From Pogostemon cablin (lineage: Eukaryota; Streptophyta; Magnoliopsida; Lamiales; Lamiaceae), in the NCBI GenBank assembly GCA_023678885.1, contig CM042952.1, positions 32,483,736 to 32,547,735 of the forward strand: DNA of 64,000 nucleotides, given 5' to 3'. Below, one piece after another: positions 44,871 to 55,422 of the stretch. The notes beneath the pieces were generated by a model, which made no database searches, was not told the DNA's origin, and was given only the letters and a program-made list of their open reading frames with translations. The first letter of the stretch is position 1; each line of letters starts with the position of its first letter. A program made the translations under genes and the position numbers.

Positions 44871-45548
44871 TATTTTTTTAAACACTTTGTGTAATTGGAA
44901 AAAGAATTATTTTAAAAATATTTTAAGTTAATTTTGAAAAAGTACATTAGAATGAAATGGATGGAGTTGTAATTAATGAACAAAAGTTCATTAATTAATG
45001 AGTACTCCATTTAATAAAGTAGAGAGGATAAATAAATTCTATAAGTTGAGCGAAAATGATGAGGAAAAGTTTTCGTGCACTCAAATCTCAATGCACCGGA
45101 TTTAGGTTTGAATGCTTAGATTCAATGTTTAACCGTTAAGTATTAAATGGTGCGTTTTTAGAATAAAGTTTTATAATTTTTTTTAAAAAATAATTATTTT
45201 TTAATCCAACATAAATAGCTTTTATATTTCAACTAATTTTTCAATAAAAAAAATACTTCCTTCGTCTCCGTATAAATATTTACATTTGTTTTTTATACAA
45301 AAATTAAGAAATATAATATTTTAATATATAACAAGTGAATAAATATAATAATATTTTAATATATAGTGGGTATTTATTAGTACTAAAAATGTAAATTTAT
45401 AATGATATTAAAGTACTAAATGTAAACTCATAATGATATATTAATTATTTTAATAGATCTTATTGTAACAACAAATTTTGTATTTATAATAAAATAAATA
45501 CAAAACTGGGTACAAAGTTAATTTCAGATGAATTTAATTTGAAGAAGA
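44871..45548. other. AT-rich spacer with degenerate Stowaway end
   Basis: No gene was seen. TACTTCCTTCGTCTCCGTAT near 45254 resembles a decayed Stowaway terminus, but no matching right end was found. Confidence 0.45.
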
Positions 45549-46725
45549 TGTAAGCGGATTACAATCTCAATCAATCCTCTTATTCTTCTCTCGAACCAAT
45601 GTGGTTTTGACTTAACTTGTGCTTGTTGACTTTAACTTCTTTGACGAAGTTTATGCTGACTGTGTTGACAGCGTGTGTGTTGAGCTGGATCTTCAAACGA
45701 AGCTTGTCCGAGCTCGAGTGTAAAGTCTTGAACGTTAACCCGGAGACGTTGAATCTTTGTTCGGATTGAACGTTGACTGGAGAGCCTTCCTTAAAGAACA
45801 CTTGATCTGGGGGACTTGAAGTCTTGATCCTGGATTAGTAGTTGTTCTTGACTTGAAGTTGACTTGAAGCTTGAAGATCTTGAGCTTGAAGCTTTGTTTG
45901 AAAATCTTGAGCTTGAAGCTTTGGAGGCTTGTTCTTCGCTTGAAGCTTTGAAGATGCTTTGAAGATCGCTTGAAGATCCCGAGCTTGAAGACTTGAAGAT
46001 CCTGAGCTTGAAGACTTGAAGATCCTCGAAGATCGCTTGAAGACTTGAAGATCCCGAGCTTGAAGGCTTGAAGATCCTCGAAAGCCTTGAACTTGAAGCT
46101 TTAAATATGCTTTGAAGATCACTTGAAGACTTGAAGATCCTCGAACGTTCTTCGCTTGAAGCTTTGAAGACTTGAAGATGCTTTGAAGATCGCTTGAAGA
46201 CTTGAAGATCCTCGAACGTTCTTCGCTTGGAGCTTCGAAGACTTGAAGATTGCTTGAAGTTCTTAGTTCGTTCTTCGCTTGAAGCTTTGAAGCCTTGAAG
46301 ATTTGAAGGAGCGCTGCTCGTGTTCTCGATCTCTTCAAGTGCGTCTCGTCTTCGGCTACTTGAATGTGTGTCTAACGAATGGTGGAGACCCCTTTATATA
46401 GGTGAGGAAAGGAGTTCCAGGCCATTTGGGCCTCACTTAACGGGCTTGGGCCTCCAGCTTGCTGGACCATCATCGGGCCTATTTGACTTGGGTCTGATTT
46501 AATTTGTCTGGACTTGATTGATTTGGGTCGGGCTTCATTTAACTTGAACTTAATTGACTTGGGTCAGACCTTATTTTAATTTAAATCCATTTAATTTGTT
46601 GGACTCAAATTTTTTATTAATTTACTTTAGGAATTAATTTATTTAAATTCCAAAATAAATTAATATTTAATTAATAAAATCCGCGTGTCACCATTTAATT
46701 GGACCGTAAATTTTAACTGCTTACA
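45549..46725 (-). mobile_element. LTR-like block with CTTGAAG repeats
   Basis: The 1,177-bp block starts TGTAAGCGG and ends CTGCTTACA, giving a 7-bp inverted TGTAAGC/GCTTACA. On the minus strand there is a TATA box (TATAAAGG, near 46398-46391) preceded by many GGCCCAAG/GGGCC-type motifs, as in plant LTR promoters. The predicted transcript then enters a long array of CTTCAAG-type repeats. No gag-pol coding and no convincing 5-bp duplication (GAAGA against CTTAT) are visible. It is best explained as a solo LTR with altered flanks; a non-coding element is the alternative. Confidence 0.55.
45840..46320. repeat. CTTGAAG/GAAGATC minisatellite-like array
   Basis: GCTTGAAG, ACTTGAAGATC, CTTGAAGCTTTGAAGA and CTCGAAGATCGCTTGAAG recur over ~480 bp in irregular order. 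The 167-codon minus-strand open frame across it is simply the repeat read as SSLQ/FKSS/KLQA units. Confidence 0.8.
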
Positions 46726-47369
46726 CTTATCTGCTAAAAAAATGAAATGTAAATATTGATGTAAGACTTTCAAATTGAAAACATACAAATATTAAAATTA
46801 ATTTTAGAGAATATTTTTTTAAATTAAAATGTACTTCTATGTTCTTAAAAATATAATATTATAGCCTTGAAAATCTTACGCACAAAACTCAAATAAAAAG
46901 ATTGTGCATGGAGAAAGAGAGTTAGAAGGTTTGAATATCTTATTTAATAATGAATTGATATCATTTGCAATTATATTTATTATTGATTTTTATTCAGTAA
47001 TGTATTAATAATGCTATATAATTTTTTCACATCAATTTTTTTATTAAAAAAGATAACATAAAATTTAGTATAAAGTATACTAGTATATACTTTTATTAAA
47101 TAATGTAAGTTTCTGGACTGGATACTCGGTGGAGTCAATGATAATATGTCTTCTATTAATAGTGGTTGCTTCTATTTCTTTTTTTCTTTCTATAAAATTA
47201 CTAATTTTATCCTAACAAATGATCATTATCCTTGTATAATTATAGTTATGATAATCTTTAGATAATAAATATTTGAAGGAATATTATTTAAAAAGGAGCA
47301 TACTCAATGAACCAAAAATATCAACCGTCTGGAGATCCTATTGGCAGGAGTCGGCAGCGGTGGAGGAAG
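46726..47369. other. Spacer and P450 promoter
   Basis: AT-rich sequence without a gene lies here. Composition becomes mixed from about 47310 toward the P450. Confidence 0.5.
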
Positions 47370-47378
47370 TATAAATAG
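47370..47378 (+). promoter_or_regulatory. TATA box of P450 gene
   Basis: TATAAATAG lies 94 bp upstream of the P450 start codon, in the usual place for a plant core promoter with a ~60-base leader. Confidence 0.7.
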
Positions 47379-47463
47379 GTAATTAGTAATAGCAGAAAAC
47401 TGCAAGATAAACTCTTATCTTTCCCTCCCCCAAAAGGAAGTCTTCAACCAGTCTCTAGCTTCC

Positions 47464-49888
47464 ATGGCGGTGTTAATTCTGTGCGTCGTGTTTTCCATCA
47501 TTATTACCCTTCTTCTGGCTCGAAAATTGCAGGAAAGGAAGAAATACCATCCGATTGGGGGCACCGTCATTCACCAACTAATCAACTTCAATAGACTCCA
47601 TGATTACATGACTGATCTCGCCCGAAACTACAAAACTTACAGACTCATCGGCCCTTTCCGCAGCGAAGTTTACACCTCTGATCCAGCTAATGTTGAGTAC
47701 ATGCTTAAAACCAACTTCGACAACTACGCCAAGGTACATTCACTCTTAATTCTCGGATTTAACTTTTTTATTTTCTGTTTTTTCCCCCCAATTTTGTTGT
47801 TGTTGTAGTCAGAGTTTTAAGAAATAATGATTTTAACTGTGGAATTGATGGATGTTTGCTTCAGTTGAGATATGCTAAATGATACTGTGTCCAGATCTTG
47901 AAATCAGCAATCCTAAACTTGGTTTCCCTAAGATGGATATAATAGAAAATTTGAATTGTGTGAAAACTCAGGGGAATGTAAATTAAAGAGAGGAATGAGT
48001 GTGCCATTACTACACCAGTTGCTATGTAGATGAGTAATGTCAATTCTAAATGTGTGTTTCTCTGAGCAGAACTCTTGGTATCTCTTCTCTTGACTTGTGA
48101 AGGCTATTTCTGAGCTTAACTCTCAGCCAAAACTGGTCTATCTGTAGGGATGGTACAATTACAGCATTTTAAAGGATTTATTGGGTGATGGGATTTTCAC
48201 TGTTGATGGCCAAAAGTGGCTCGAACAGAGAAAATTGGCCAGTCATGAATTCTCTACGAGGGTCCTAAGGGATTTCAGTAGTGTGGTGTTCAGGAAAAGT
48301 GTTGCAAAGCTTGCCAAGATAGTGTCTGAAGCAGCATGTGCCAACAGACCAATGGATATCCAGGTGACTTTTCTAACTTCTTTTGACTAGTAATAATCTT
48401 GGTCTTCAACAAGCTACTCATTATGATGTTATCTGAGCAGGACCTTCTCATGAAAGCAACTTTAGATTCAGTGTTCAGGGTTGCTTTCGGCATAGACTTG
48501 GACACCATGTGTGGTTCAAATGAAGAGGGTGCCAGGTTTAGTGCTGCTTTTGATAATGCTAGTGCGATCACACTCTGGAGGTATGTGGATCCTTTATGGA
48601 AGATCAAGAGAACACTGAATATTGGTGCGGAAGCAGAGTTGAAGAAAAATCTCAGAGTGATTGATGAATTTGTTTATAAGTTGATCTCTAGCAAGAAAAA
48701 CAAAATGCACAGGTCACAGGATGATCCATCAGTAAGGAATTAAACTCTAGCTTTTTCTTATGCAGCTAAAAATTCACAAGTGCTTAGCATTTTTTCTTAT
48801 CTTCCAGATTGAATGGAAAAAAGAAGACATCTTGTCGAGATTCTTGCAAATAAGAGACACTGATCCCAAATATTTGCGGGATATAATATTGAATTTCATA
48901 ATTGCTGGTAAGGACACAACAGCAGCAACTCTCTCATGGTTCATCTACACGCTTTGCAAGCACCCTCGGGTACAAGAAAAACTGGCAGAAGAAATTAAAG
49001 ATGCTACCAAGTCAAAGGATGTAGATATTTCAGAATTCGCTGCAAATGTGAGCGAAGAAGCTCTGGAGAAGATGCATTACCTTCAGGCAGCACTGACTGA
49101 AACTCTGAGGCTCTATCCTGCTGTTCCAGTGGTAAGAGCAAGTTTGTTTTCCCATGCAAGCAATTTTGTTATTGCAGTGAGATTGTCTTGATGAACCATT
49201 TTAAAGAGTGAGTTTGATGCAACCAATGGTAGTATCACTTCCTAGTTATGTTTAGCTAAGTTAACCTACAAGATTATGATAGTTATTACACATGGAAACC
49301 TTCATGTTTTTAGGTTTAGTTTTAGCATCCTAGTAAATTTTCCTGATTCAGGTAACAATTTCCATCAGACATTAACATGCTAATAATGTTGGTTATTTAT
49401 TACTCCTATTCAGGATGCAAAAGTATGCATGTGTGATGACACAATGCCAGATGGGTTCAGCTTGAAGAAAGGCGATATGGTGGCTTATCAACCCTACGCC
49501 ATGGGAAGGATGAGCTTCATATGGGGTGACGATGCACTGGACTATAAACCAGAAAGATGGCTCGATGAGAATGGTTGCTTCCATCCTGAAAGTCCCTTCA
49601 AATTTACAGCTTTCCAGGTAAATCAGAATTAGATCCCAGCATAAAATCATCATTTTAATACTTCAGGATCATCACCCTGTTAAGAATGATTTTTGTGATG
49701 AGCCACAGGCCGGCCCAAGAATCTGTTTGGGGAAGGAATTCGCACACAGGCAGATGAAGATATTCTCAGCTGTTTTGTTGAAATTCTTTGTGTTCAAATT
49801 AAGCGACGAGAGGAAGGTAGTCAAGTATAGAACGATGATCAATCTTCATATTGATGGGGGCCTCAGCGTTTGTGCCTATTGTAGATAG
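47464..49888 (+). CDS. CYP704: Cytochrome P450, CYP704-like
   Basis: Six exons join in phase 0 throughout: 47464-47733, 48148-48363, 48441-48731, 48808-49131, 49414-49617 and 49709-49888, giving 494 residues. An N-terminal membrane anchor (about 1-20) leads into the catalytic domain. The I-helix AGKDTT is at 292-297, the K-helix ExxR at 357-360, PERW at 413-416 and the heme loop FxxGxRxCxG at 434-443 with Cys441. Sequence style (YLRDIILNFIIAGKDTT, CMCDDTMPDGF, YAMGRMSFIWG) is that of the CYP704 family in the CYP86 clan, whose studied members hydroxylate fatty acids in the ER. Substrate is inferred only from the family. All splice sites are GT..AG. A broken copy of its last three exons lies 3.7 kb upstream in the same orientation. 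Confidence 0.93.
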
Positions 49889-50189
49889 ACCCATAATGGC
49901 TACATACTTTTCTCATTGTGCCATGGTCGTGCACATCATCTAAATTGTATTTTGGCTTGTATTTATGAAAATAATGCTAATATACAACAAAAGTTCTATG
50001 ATATTCCTTCAGTTGAAATATTACAGAAAATTGCATATAACAATGTGTATGCTGAGATTAAAGCTAACAGAAAGAAGAGCACTTGCAATGGAGAGCAACA
50101 GACTTTTTGACTAGCTTCATTAACGGGCAGGGTACCAGATTCCTAGCAGGGTATCAACCATGGTAATAGATAGCAGTGGTGATGCATAA
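49889..50189. other. Convergent intergenic region
   Basis: The 301-bp gap between the P450 stop and the CCDC137-like stop on the other strand presumably holds both 3' ends. No further gene was seen. Confidence 0.6.
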
Positions 50190-51656
50190 CTAAAAGAATG
50201 GTGATGTAGTAACAGGTGAGGGAAGCTTAACCCCAGGCCTCGACTCCCATCCTTTACGTTTCCTGTAGGCCTCCACTGCCTGTAAACGAAGCCTTTCATG
50301 TGAAGCATCTGAGGCCGACTTGAATGCCTTCATAACAGCCACAAATGACGTGTGAACTAAAACGATACAAGAAATAAAAGAATGTATAGATCAAATCTCA
50401 TACAAAACATTAAAGTTGAAACCTTAGGAACAGTGATCAACTTTGGAGGTGCCTCAACAACATCTCCAAATTTAATCTCTTCTCGACCAGGAAAGTCCAC
50501 ATCCTCTTCCACCTTAGCTTTTTTGTTTTTCTTCTTTCTTGCTTCCAACAGCCTGCAACATTAAATACAATCATGGCATTTAAACAATCAGAAAGTTGCT
50601 ATGTTCAACATAGAGAAAGAGGAAATACCATGTCTTTAAAATCATACAAGAATGTTGGAATCACAAGACAATGAATCATAAGCTTACTGCTTTTTACGCT
50701 CTTTTCTTTGAGAACCAGTGCCAACGGTTTCATCCATGGCCTTAAACCGGAGGTCATTTGCTGTTTTAGTTTTTCTCTTTTTTTTCTTCTTCTCATTCTT
50801 GCTAATTTCATTGCCTTCATCAGTGTGTTCCTTATGCTGTGCCAGCAAACTCTGATCATTTCTCTTTCTTTTCATCCATGAAGTCATGGAGTTCGCTCCT
50901 TCCTCCAAAGAAATTCCCTGCAAATTAACTATTACTAAGGTTCGCAACAAAAGAAACAACACATTTTCAAATGAACTTCAGGCTCAGAAGTCACTGCCTC
51001 ATACAATAAATCCATTTTAAGGTATTATGGACTTCAACCAAAAACCTCATGAAGTTCTTTTAGTTAAACTTTAAAAGATCAAGAAGATAGTAATAGTTCC
51101 ATGGATTAATGATTTCAAGCAATTGTAATACTGGGGTCAAGACCTTGAGAAACTTTACAGAATACAACTAGGACGACAATTGATGATTAAAGGCTAAGGG
51201 AATTATATAATAATAATAATAATTAAGGGGAAAAAAAAAAGAGCATCAATAACGTGGAAAACCATTGAAATCAGAAGCCAAGTTATCCCTCTAAATTCCC
51301 AATCCGCATTCAAAATGAATATATCATCTCGTGCAAAGAGCATTAAAGCAGGACTTACTACCTTATCAGCACCATCACCTATATTTTTCTTCGCAAGACT
51401 GAATCGATGTTTTCCACTTCCTGAAATCAACGTTCTAACTCAATCTCACAAATTCATTTAAAAAAAAAAAAAAAGGAATAAAGGGGGGTCGGGGTTATAT
51501 AGAAGAATGCGAACCTGCGAATGACATCATTTTGCGAAGTTTGGAGGGGAGTGCATCAAGGGAGGAAGGATCGGGTGGTGGGGGGAGTCTGGTGTTGCCT
51601 CCTCCATGAGCCGCTTTGTAGTTCTTCTCCCTTCTTCTTATTCCCTTTCCGCCCAT
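50190..51656 (-). CDS. CCDC137-like basic coiled-coil protein
   Basis: Five exons on the minus strand are 51656-51515, 51420-51362, 50917-50688, 50552-50423 and 50327-50190. Phases close exactly and give 232 residues. It starts MGGKGIRRREKNYKAAHGG and ends LPSPVTTSPFF. It is very Lys/Arg-rich, with a KKKKKRKTK cluster in exon 3, KKKNKKAK in exon 4, and a C-terminal helix RLRLQAVEAYRKRKGW. These are features of the plant proteins annotated as coiled-coil domain-containing protein 137-like; the animal CCDC137 is chromosomal/nucleolar. The plant function is unknown to me. Two telo-box motifs just upstream fit a gene co-regulated with ribosome biogenesis. An A/T-rich intron 2 separates exons 2 and 3. 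Confidence 0.85.
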
Positions 51657-51697
51657 TGTTTTATCAGAGAACCAGAGAGGAGTTTTGATAGAACCTC

Positions 51698-51742
51698 AAA
51701 ACCCTAATCCCTAACCAAACACAAAACCCTAATCCCTAACCA
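51698..51742 (-). promoter_or_regulatory. Two telo-box motifs upstream of CCDC137-like gene
   Basis: AAAACCCTAATCCCTAACCA occurs twice, about 26 bp apart, with cores AAACCCTAA at 51698 and 51724. They lie 42-76 bp before the start codon. Telo-boxes are common near the start of plant ribosomal and nucleolar genes. The second run adjoins the end of the unassigned open frame 51736-51998. Confidence 0.55.
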
Positions 51743-51998
51743 GGCATCGACTCATAGTCGACGGTACGAATCGGGTGGATCCGGAACCGTTGGGCTTGGC
51801 AATCATAAAACCATATGGGCTCTTGGGCTTCTTTCTTTAAAAGCGTCATGCTCTGGGCCCTATTAGCGAAATACTCATTTGGAAACTCCAATTCGATTGG
51901 TCTAAATCCTGAACCCATATAAAATGGACCCAAGCCAACTTCCTCTGCCCTTTGCTGTAACGAAACAAAAGGAACAAGATTCAAACGCTCCACCAGCT
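51736..51998 (-). pseudogene. Unassigned protein-like open frame (possible gene remnant)
   Basis: An open frame of about 86 codons on the minus strand ends in TAG at 51736. It reads, in part, LVERLNLVPFVSLQQRAEEV, FYMGSGFRPIELEF, EPIWFYDCQAQRFRIHP and IRTVDYE. The composition is balanced and protein-like, unlike chance frames here. It has no in-frame ATG before an upstream TAA. An ATG in another frame begins at about 52009, so a one-base shift could have broken the start. It lies in the shared upstream region of two divergent genes. I do not recognise the family; it may also be the last exon of an unrecognised gene. Confidence 0.35.
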
Positions 51999-52142
51999 CA
52001 TCACCATATTATCTGTCATACCGCTTGACGCGCTCCCTCTCTCTCTCTCTTTCAGCGTTGCGCTCACATTCACACTGATCTCCCAAAGTCAAACGTCGCT
52101 TCTCAGATTTGACCTCAATCGGCAATCAGCCGCACTGCAGTC

Positions 52143-53726
52143 ATGGCAGCCGCACCGTCCTGCCCAATTCTGCTGGCTTTGCTCATTTCTGCGGCAGCGC
52201 TGGCTGATGCCTACACCAACTACACCGTGGGTGGCGATGCCGGCTGGTTTTTCAACTCCACCACCAATAAGACTTCTGCTGACTACACCGCTTGGGCTTC
52301 CAAACTCTCCTTCAATCTAGGAGACTACTTGAGTAAGTTTCCCATTTTAATTTTGTGCTTTTTTTTTCTGGGGATTCTCCGATAATTTGGGTTTTTTTGG
52401 GAAATGTGATTCTTATATTGATTGATGTGATTAGCTTATTCAGATTGAGTATATACATATAAATGTGTGTGTTTGTGTCCTGCATTTCTATCAATTGGGC
52501 TTCCATTTTTGTGGATTGTAATTAGTAGAATCCAAGTTTTTATACAACATCTTTTGTCGTATTTATTTGAATTTGTAGAAGAACAGCATTCAGATGCTCT
52601 CTATTTTGTTTGAATTCTGAAGAAAAAAAATGGGTATCACTCATCATTATTGCACTTGACATTTAGTTAAACGACTGTTTGCCAGTAGAGTTTTGCTACT
52701 TAAATCGGGCATGGAATAAAGAATAATACAATGTATTAGAACTGTGACTGTGAGACTGAAAATTTCCAATTCCAAACTTCTAATCTTTTACCTTTTTATG
52801 CCTTCAATCTGAGGAAAATCTTGAATTCGTGTTTTCTGCACCCTGTATTTCTAATAGAAGGAACTTGAGATCCCCTGAGGAACCATCTCTTGAGGCAATG
52901 AATGTTTGGATGTAGTTTTTGAGTTCAGAAATTAGAACTAGTCAAAGAAAAATGGCATATATCATATGAAGTTATGAGTATGGTATAATGGCTAATGAGG
53001 CGAACTTGACGATAAAAGTAGTTTGATTTTGATAAAAAAAATTTACTTCAGAAGAATGTGAATGCTATATTGGTAGGGAATACATCTGTATGAAAGGTGG
53101 ATTAGTGTTTGTTGTTCCTCATAGGGTCATTTGTTTAGGATTAGTGATTTTCGTCTCTTGCTTCAATAAGTTATGGTAAGCTGGCTCCTTGTGTAAATTA
53201 TCTTCTACTCTATAAAGTTTTGCTCAAGAAAAGCAATGGATGGATACCAAGATATCTCTGTTTCATTCTGTTCTTTGTTGTTTCTGCAGTTTTTAACACA
53301 AACACTAATCAAACTGTGATCCAAACCTATAATAAGACGACATACGATAGCTGCACCACAGATGATTCTTTAGATACCGATACATTTCAGTATGATGGGG
53401 GCAGTAATGACTTTGGGAGTGCCATGGTTATATCCGTTCCATTGATAATTGAAGGGACTCAGTATTACTTCTCAGATGCTGATGATGGGACACAATGCCA
53501 CAACGGGATGTCCTTTCAGATCAAGGTGGGCCATGGGATTGGGCTCCCACCTAGCCTCAATCAGCCACCACCTCCAGCCTATGTTCCACCACCAGCTCCC
53601 ACGAATGAGGGGCAAGCTCCGCCAGTCACCGTGGTGACGAGCCCTTTGAATTATGGTATGAGGAGTAGAGCTAGCTTATTCTTGTTGGTTTTGGTGCTTC
53701 TTGTTTTGCTCTTGATCTTGGCATGA
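52143..53726 (+). CDS. Early nodulin-like phytocyanin, GPI-anchored
   Basis: Two exons (52143-52332 and 53290-53726; phase 1) give 208 residues. There is a signal peptide (1-23, cleavage after ADA). The plastocyanin-like domain (25-143) starts YTVGGDAGWF and has two Cys (85 and 133) placed for the conserved disulfide. A Pro-rich linker (150-176) and a C-terminal hydrophobic tail (191-208) after small residues fit a GPI anchor. The copper ligands are absent: Asn replaces the first His, and no Cys/His pair precedes Cys133. This is as in early nodulin-like proteins, which are thought to act at the plasma membrane or cell wall without binding copper. A CT-rich stretch (52033-52060) lies in the likely leader. 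The single intron at this position is usual for phytocyanins. Confidence 0.9.
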
Positions 53727-54012
53727 GGAGGGGTACACGAAATGGTTGTTTTGGGACTCAAGATTTTAGATAATTAGATCTCAGAAATACTTGTTTTGTT
53801 GTTCGAATACACATAGCAAAAGGCAACTGGACCAACTTTATGCTTTACAGATTCTACCCTGTATAATTTTTCCTTTTTTTTTCACGGACATGTATAATGT
53901 TTTGAGAGCCTGGGATATTACATTTCTTCTAATTATTTATACTGATTATTTATGAGAATTAATTTGATTTATGAGGACTGTCTTGGTCAATGTGGTTTTT
54001 TAAAAAATAATA
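53727..54012. other. 3' region of phytocyanin gene
   Basis: Probable 3' untranslated region and short spacer; no further feature. Confidence 0.6.
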
Positions 54013-54261
54013 CTCCCTCCGTCCGCAAACATGTATACACCAATAGGTATACATATTTTTTGCACGTGGATTAATGAGTATTATTATTTAATGTGTAGTA
54101 GGTAATTGTATTAGTGATATTTATATTAGTGATATATGTGGGACTCATATATTAAATGTATTAATGATGTGTGCGAGTTTCATGTGTTTAAAAAGGAAAA
54201 TGTATATCTTTAGTGCGGACCCAAAATAGTAAAATGTATACATTTCCGGCGGACAACGGGG
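54013..54261. mobile_element. Stowaway-type MITE (right end degraded)
   Basis: It starts CTCCCTCCGTCCGC after TA (54011-54012) and ends GGCGGACAACGGGG before TA (54262-54263). The interior TTTGCACGTGGATTAATGAG...GTGCGGACCCAAAATAGT is shared with the MITE at 1872. Confidence 0.8.
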
Positions 54262-54397
54262 TAATCACTAAGATCCGATGATTGAAAAAAAGAAAAGAAA
54301 AACTGTAATCAAAAGTTTATCTTTACAAATTTTTTTTCCAAAAGTATATACTATATTATAGTATTTGAATTAATAAAATGAATAAAAAAATGAAAAA

Positions 54398-54742
54398 TTC
54401 TCTTGTGAGATGCTATTTATATGAGACTATTTTGAGACGTGTTAAATTATGTCTATTATATAGATAAAGTATGTGAGACGTATTAAAATATGCCTATTAT
54501 ATAAATAAAGTATGTTTAATGGTTGTTAAAGTATGTATAAAGTATGTTTAATGGTTGTTAAAAGTATGTTTTGTAAAGTATGATAGATGATGAATTAAAA
54601 TATGATTTTAGAATATTATACTATAATTAATTATTGATATATTTTAACTACAAATAAGCATAATTTACCTTTATGATAAGCATACTTTAATAACGGGTTA
54701 ACCCGTCTCACAAAAAATCCGTCTCACTAGAGAGTTTCTCTA
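54398..54742. repeat. Family C-related repeat, AAAGTATG subtype
   Basis: It starts ATTCTCTTGTGAGATGC and ends CCGTCTCACTAGAGAGTTTC, an imperfect inverted pair. The interior repeats (A)AAGTATGTTTAATGGTTGTT. The relative at 32940-33207 has the same layout. Confidence 0.55.
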
Positions 54743-55422
54743 AAAAAAATAAGTTAATATTTTTATATTATGAAGATCTTAATATAATATATTACTATTA
54801 TTTTTAAAAGATGAATGAATTGAAATAGGAAGTATGAAAAAAGAAATGTGAGCGAGGGAATACCTATTTTAGCATATGCTCTATATCTCATTAGTTTTTT
54901 CCTTTTTAATTGTCAATTGACAATATACTTATTTGAAATAATTAATATAATTTCTTTATTTAATTTAATTTAATAAATTTAATAATTACTCAGAAAAAAG
55001 GGCAGTATAATTATGGAAGGCCAATTTAGTGAAGTAGAAGAATGAGTAATAGTGGAATGGAATAAGTATAAAATAAAGCTATGACGGCTGGCTCTAATTA
55101 ATAATAATAACGTTGGAATTATCAAGCAAGAATCCGTCCATATCAAGAAAACGTATAACGGATCGAATATGAGATCACCAAGTTCTTGAAAATAAAACCA
55201 AAACGCATAAATGCGACACTTGGATGTTGGAACGACTGCAAGATTATATCGTGCGTCAACTCATACAATCTCTACCTACATCATACACTGCTTCATTCAT
55301 ATAAATGTAATCGATTAATGTAACAGTTAATTCGATGGTGGAAGTCGCGAGGGTTTTATAACGCGGAAATTTACGATTAAAACTGGGAAATCAACGTTTC
55401 AAATTCGGAAAAAATACACGAA
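54743..55422. other. Spacer and CLB1 promoter/leader
   Basis: No gene was seen. Composition changes to gene-like near 55080. The leader probably starts within the last 150 bases. Confidence 0.5.

Noticed and set aside
45544..45548. GAAGA as target-site duplication of the CTTGAAG block
   Set aside because: The other side reads CTTAT; it does not match, so no TSD is claimed.
45835..46338. 167-codon minus-strand frame rich in Ser, Lys and Gln
   Set aside because: It is the CTTGAAG repeat array in one frame; not a protein gene.
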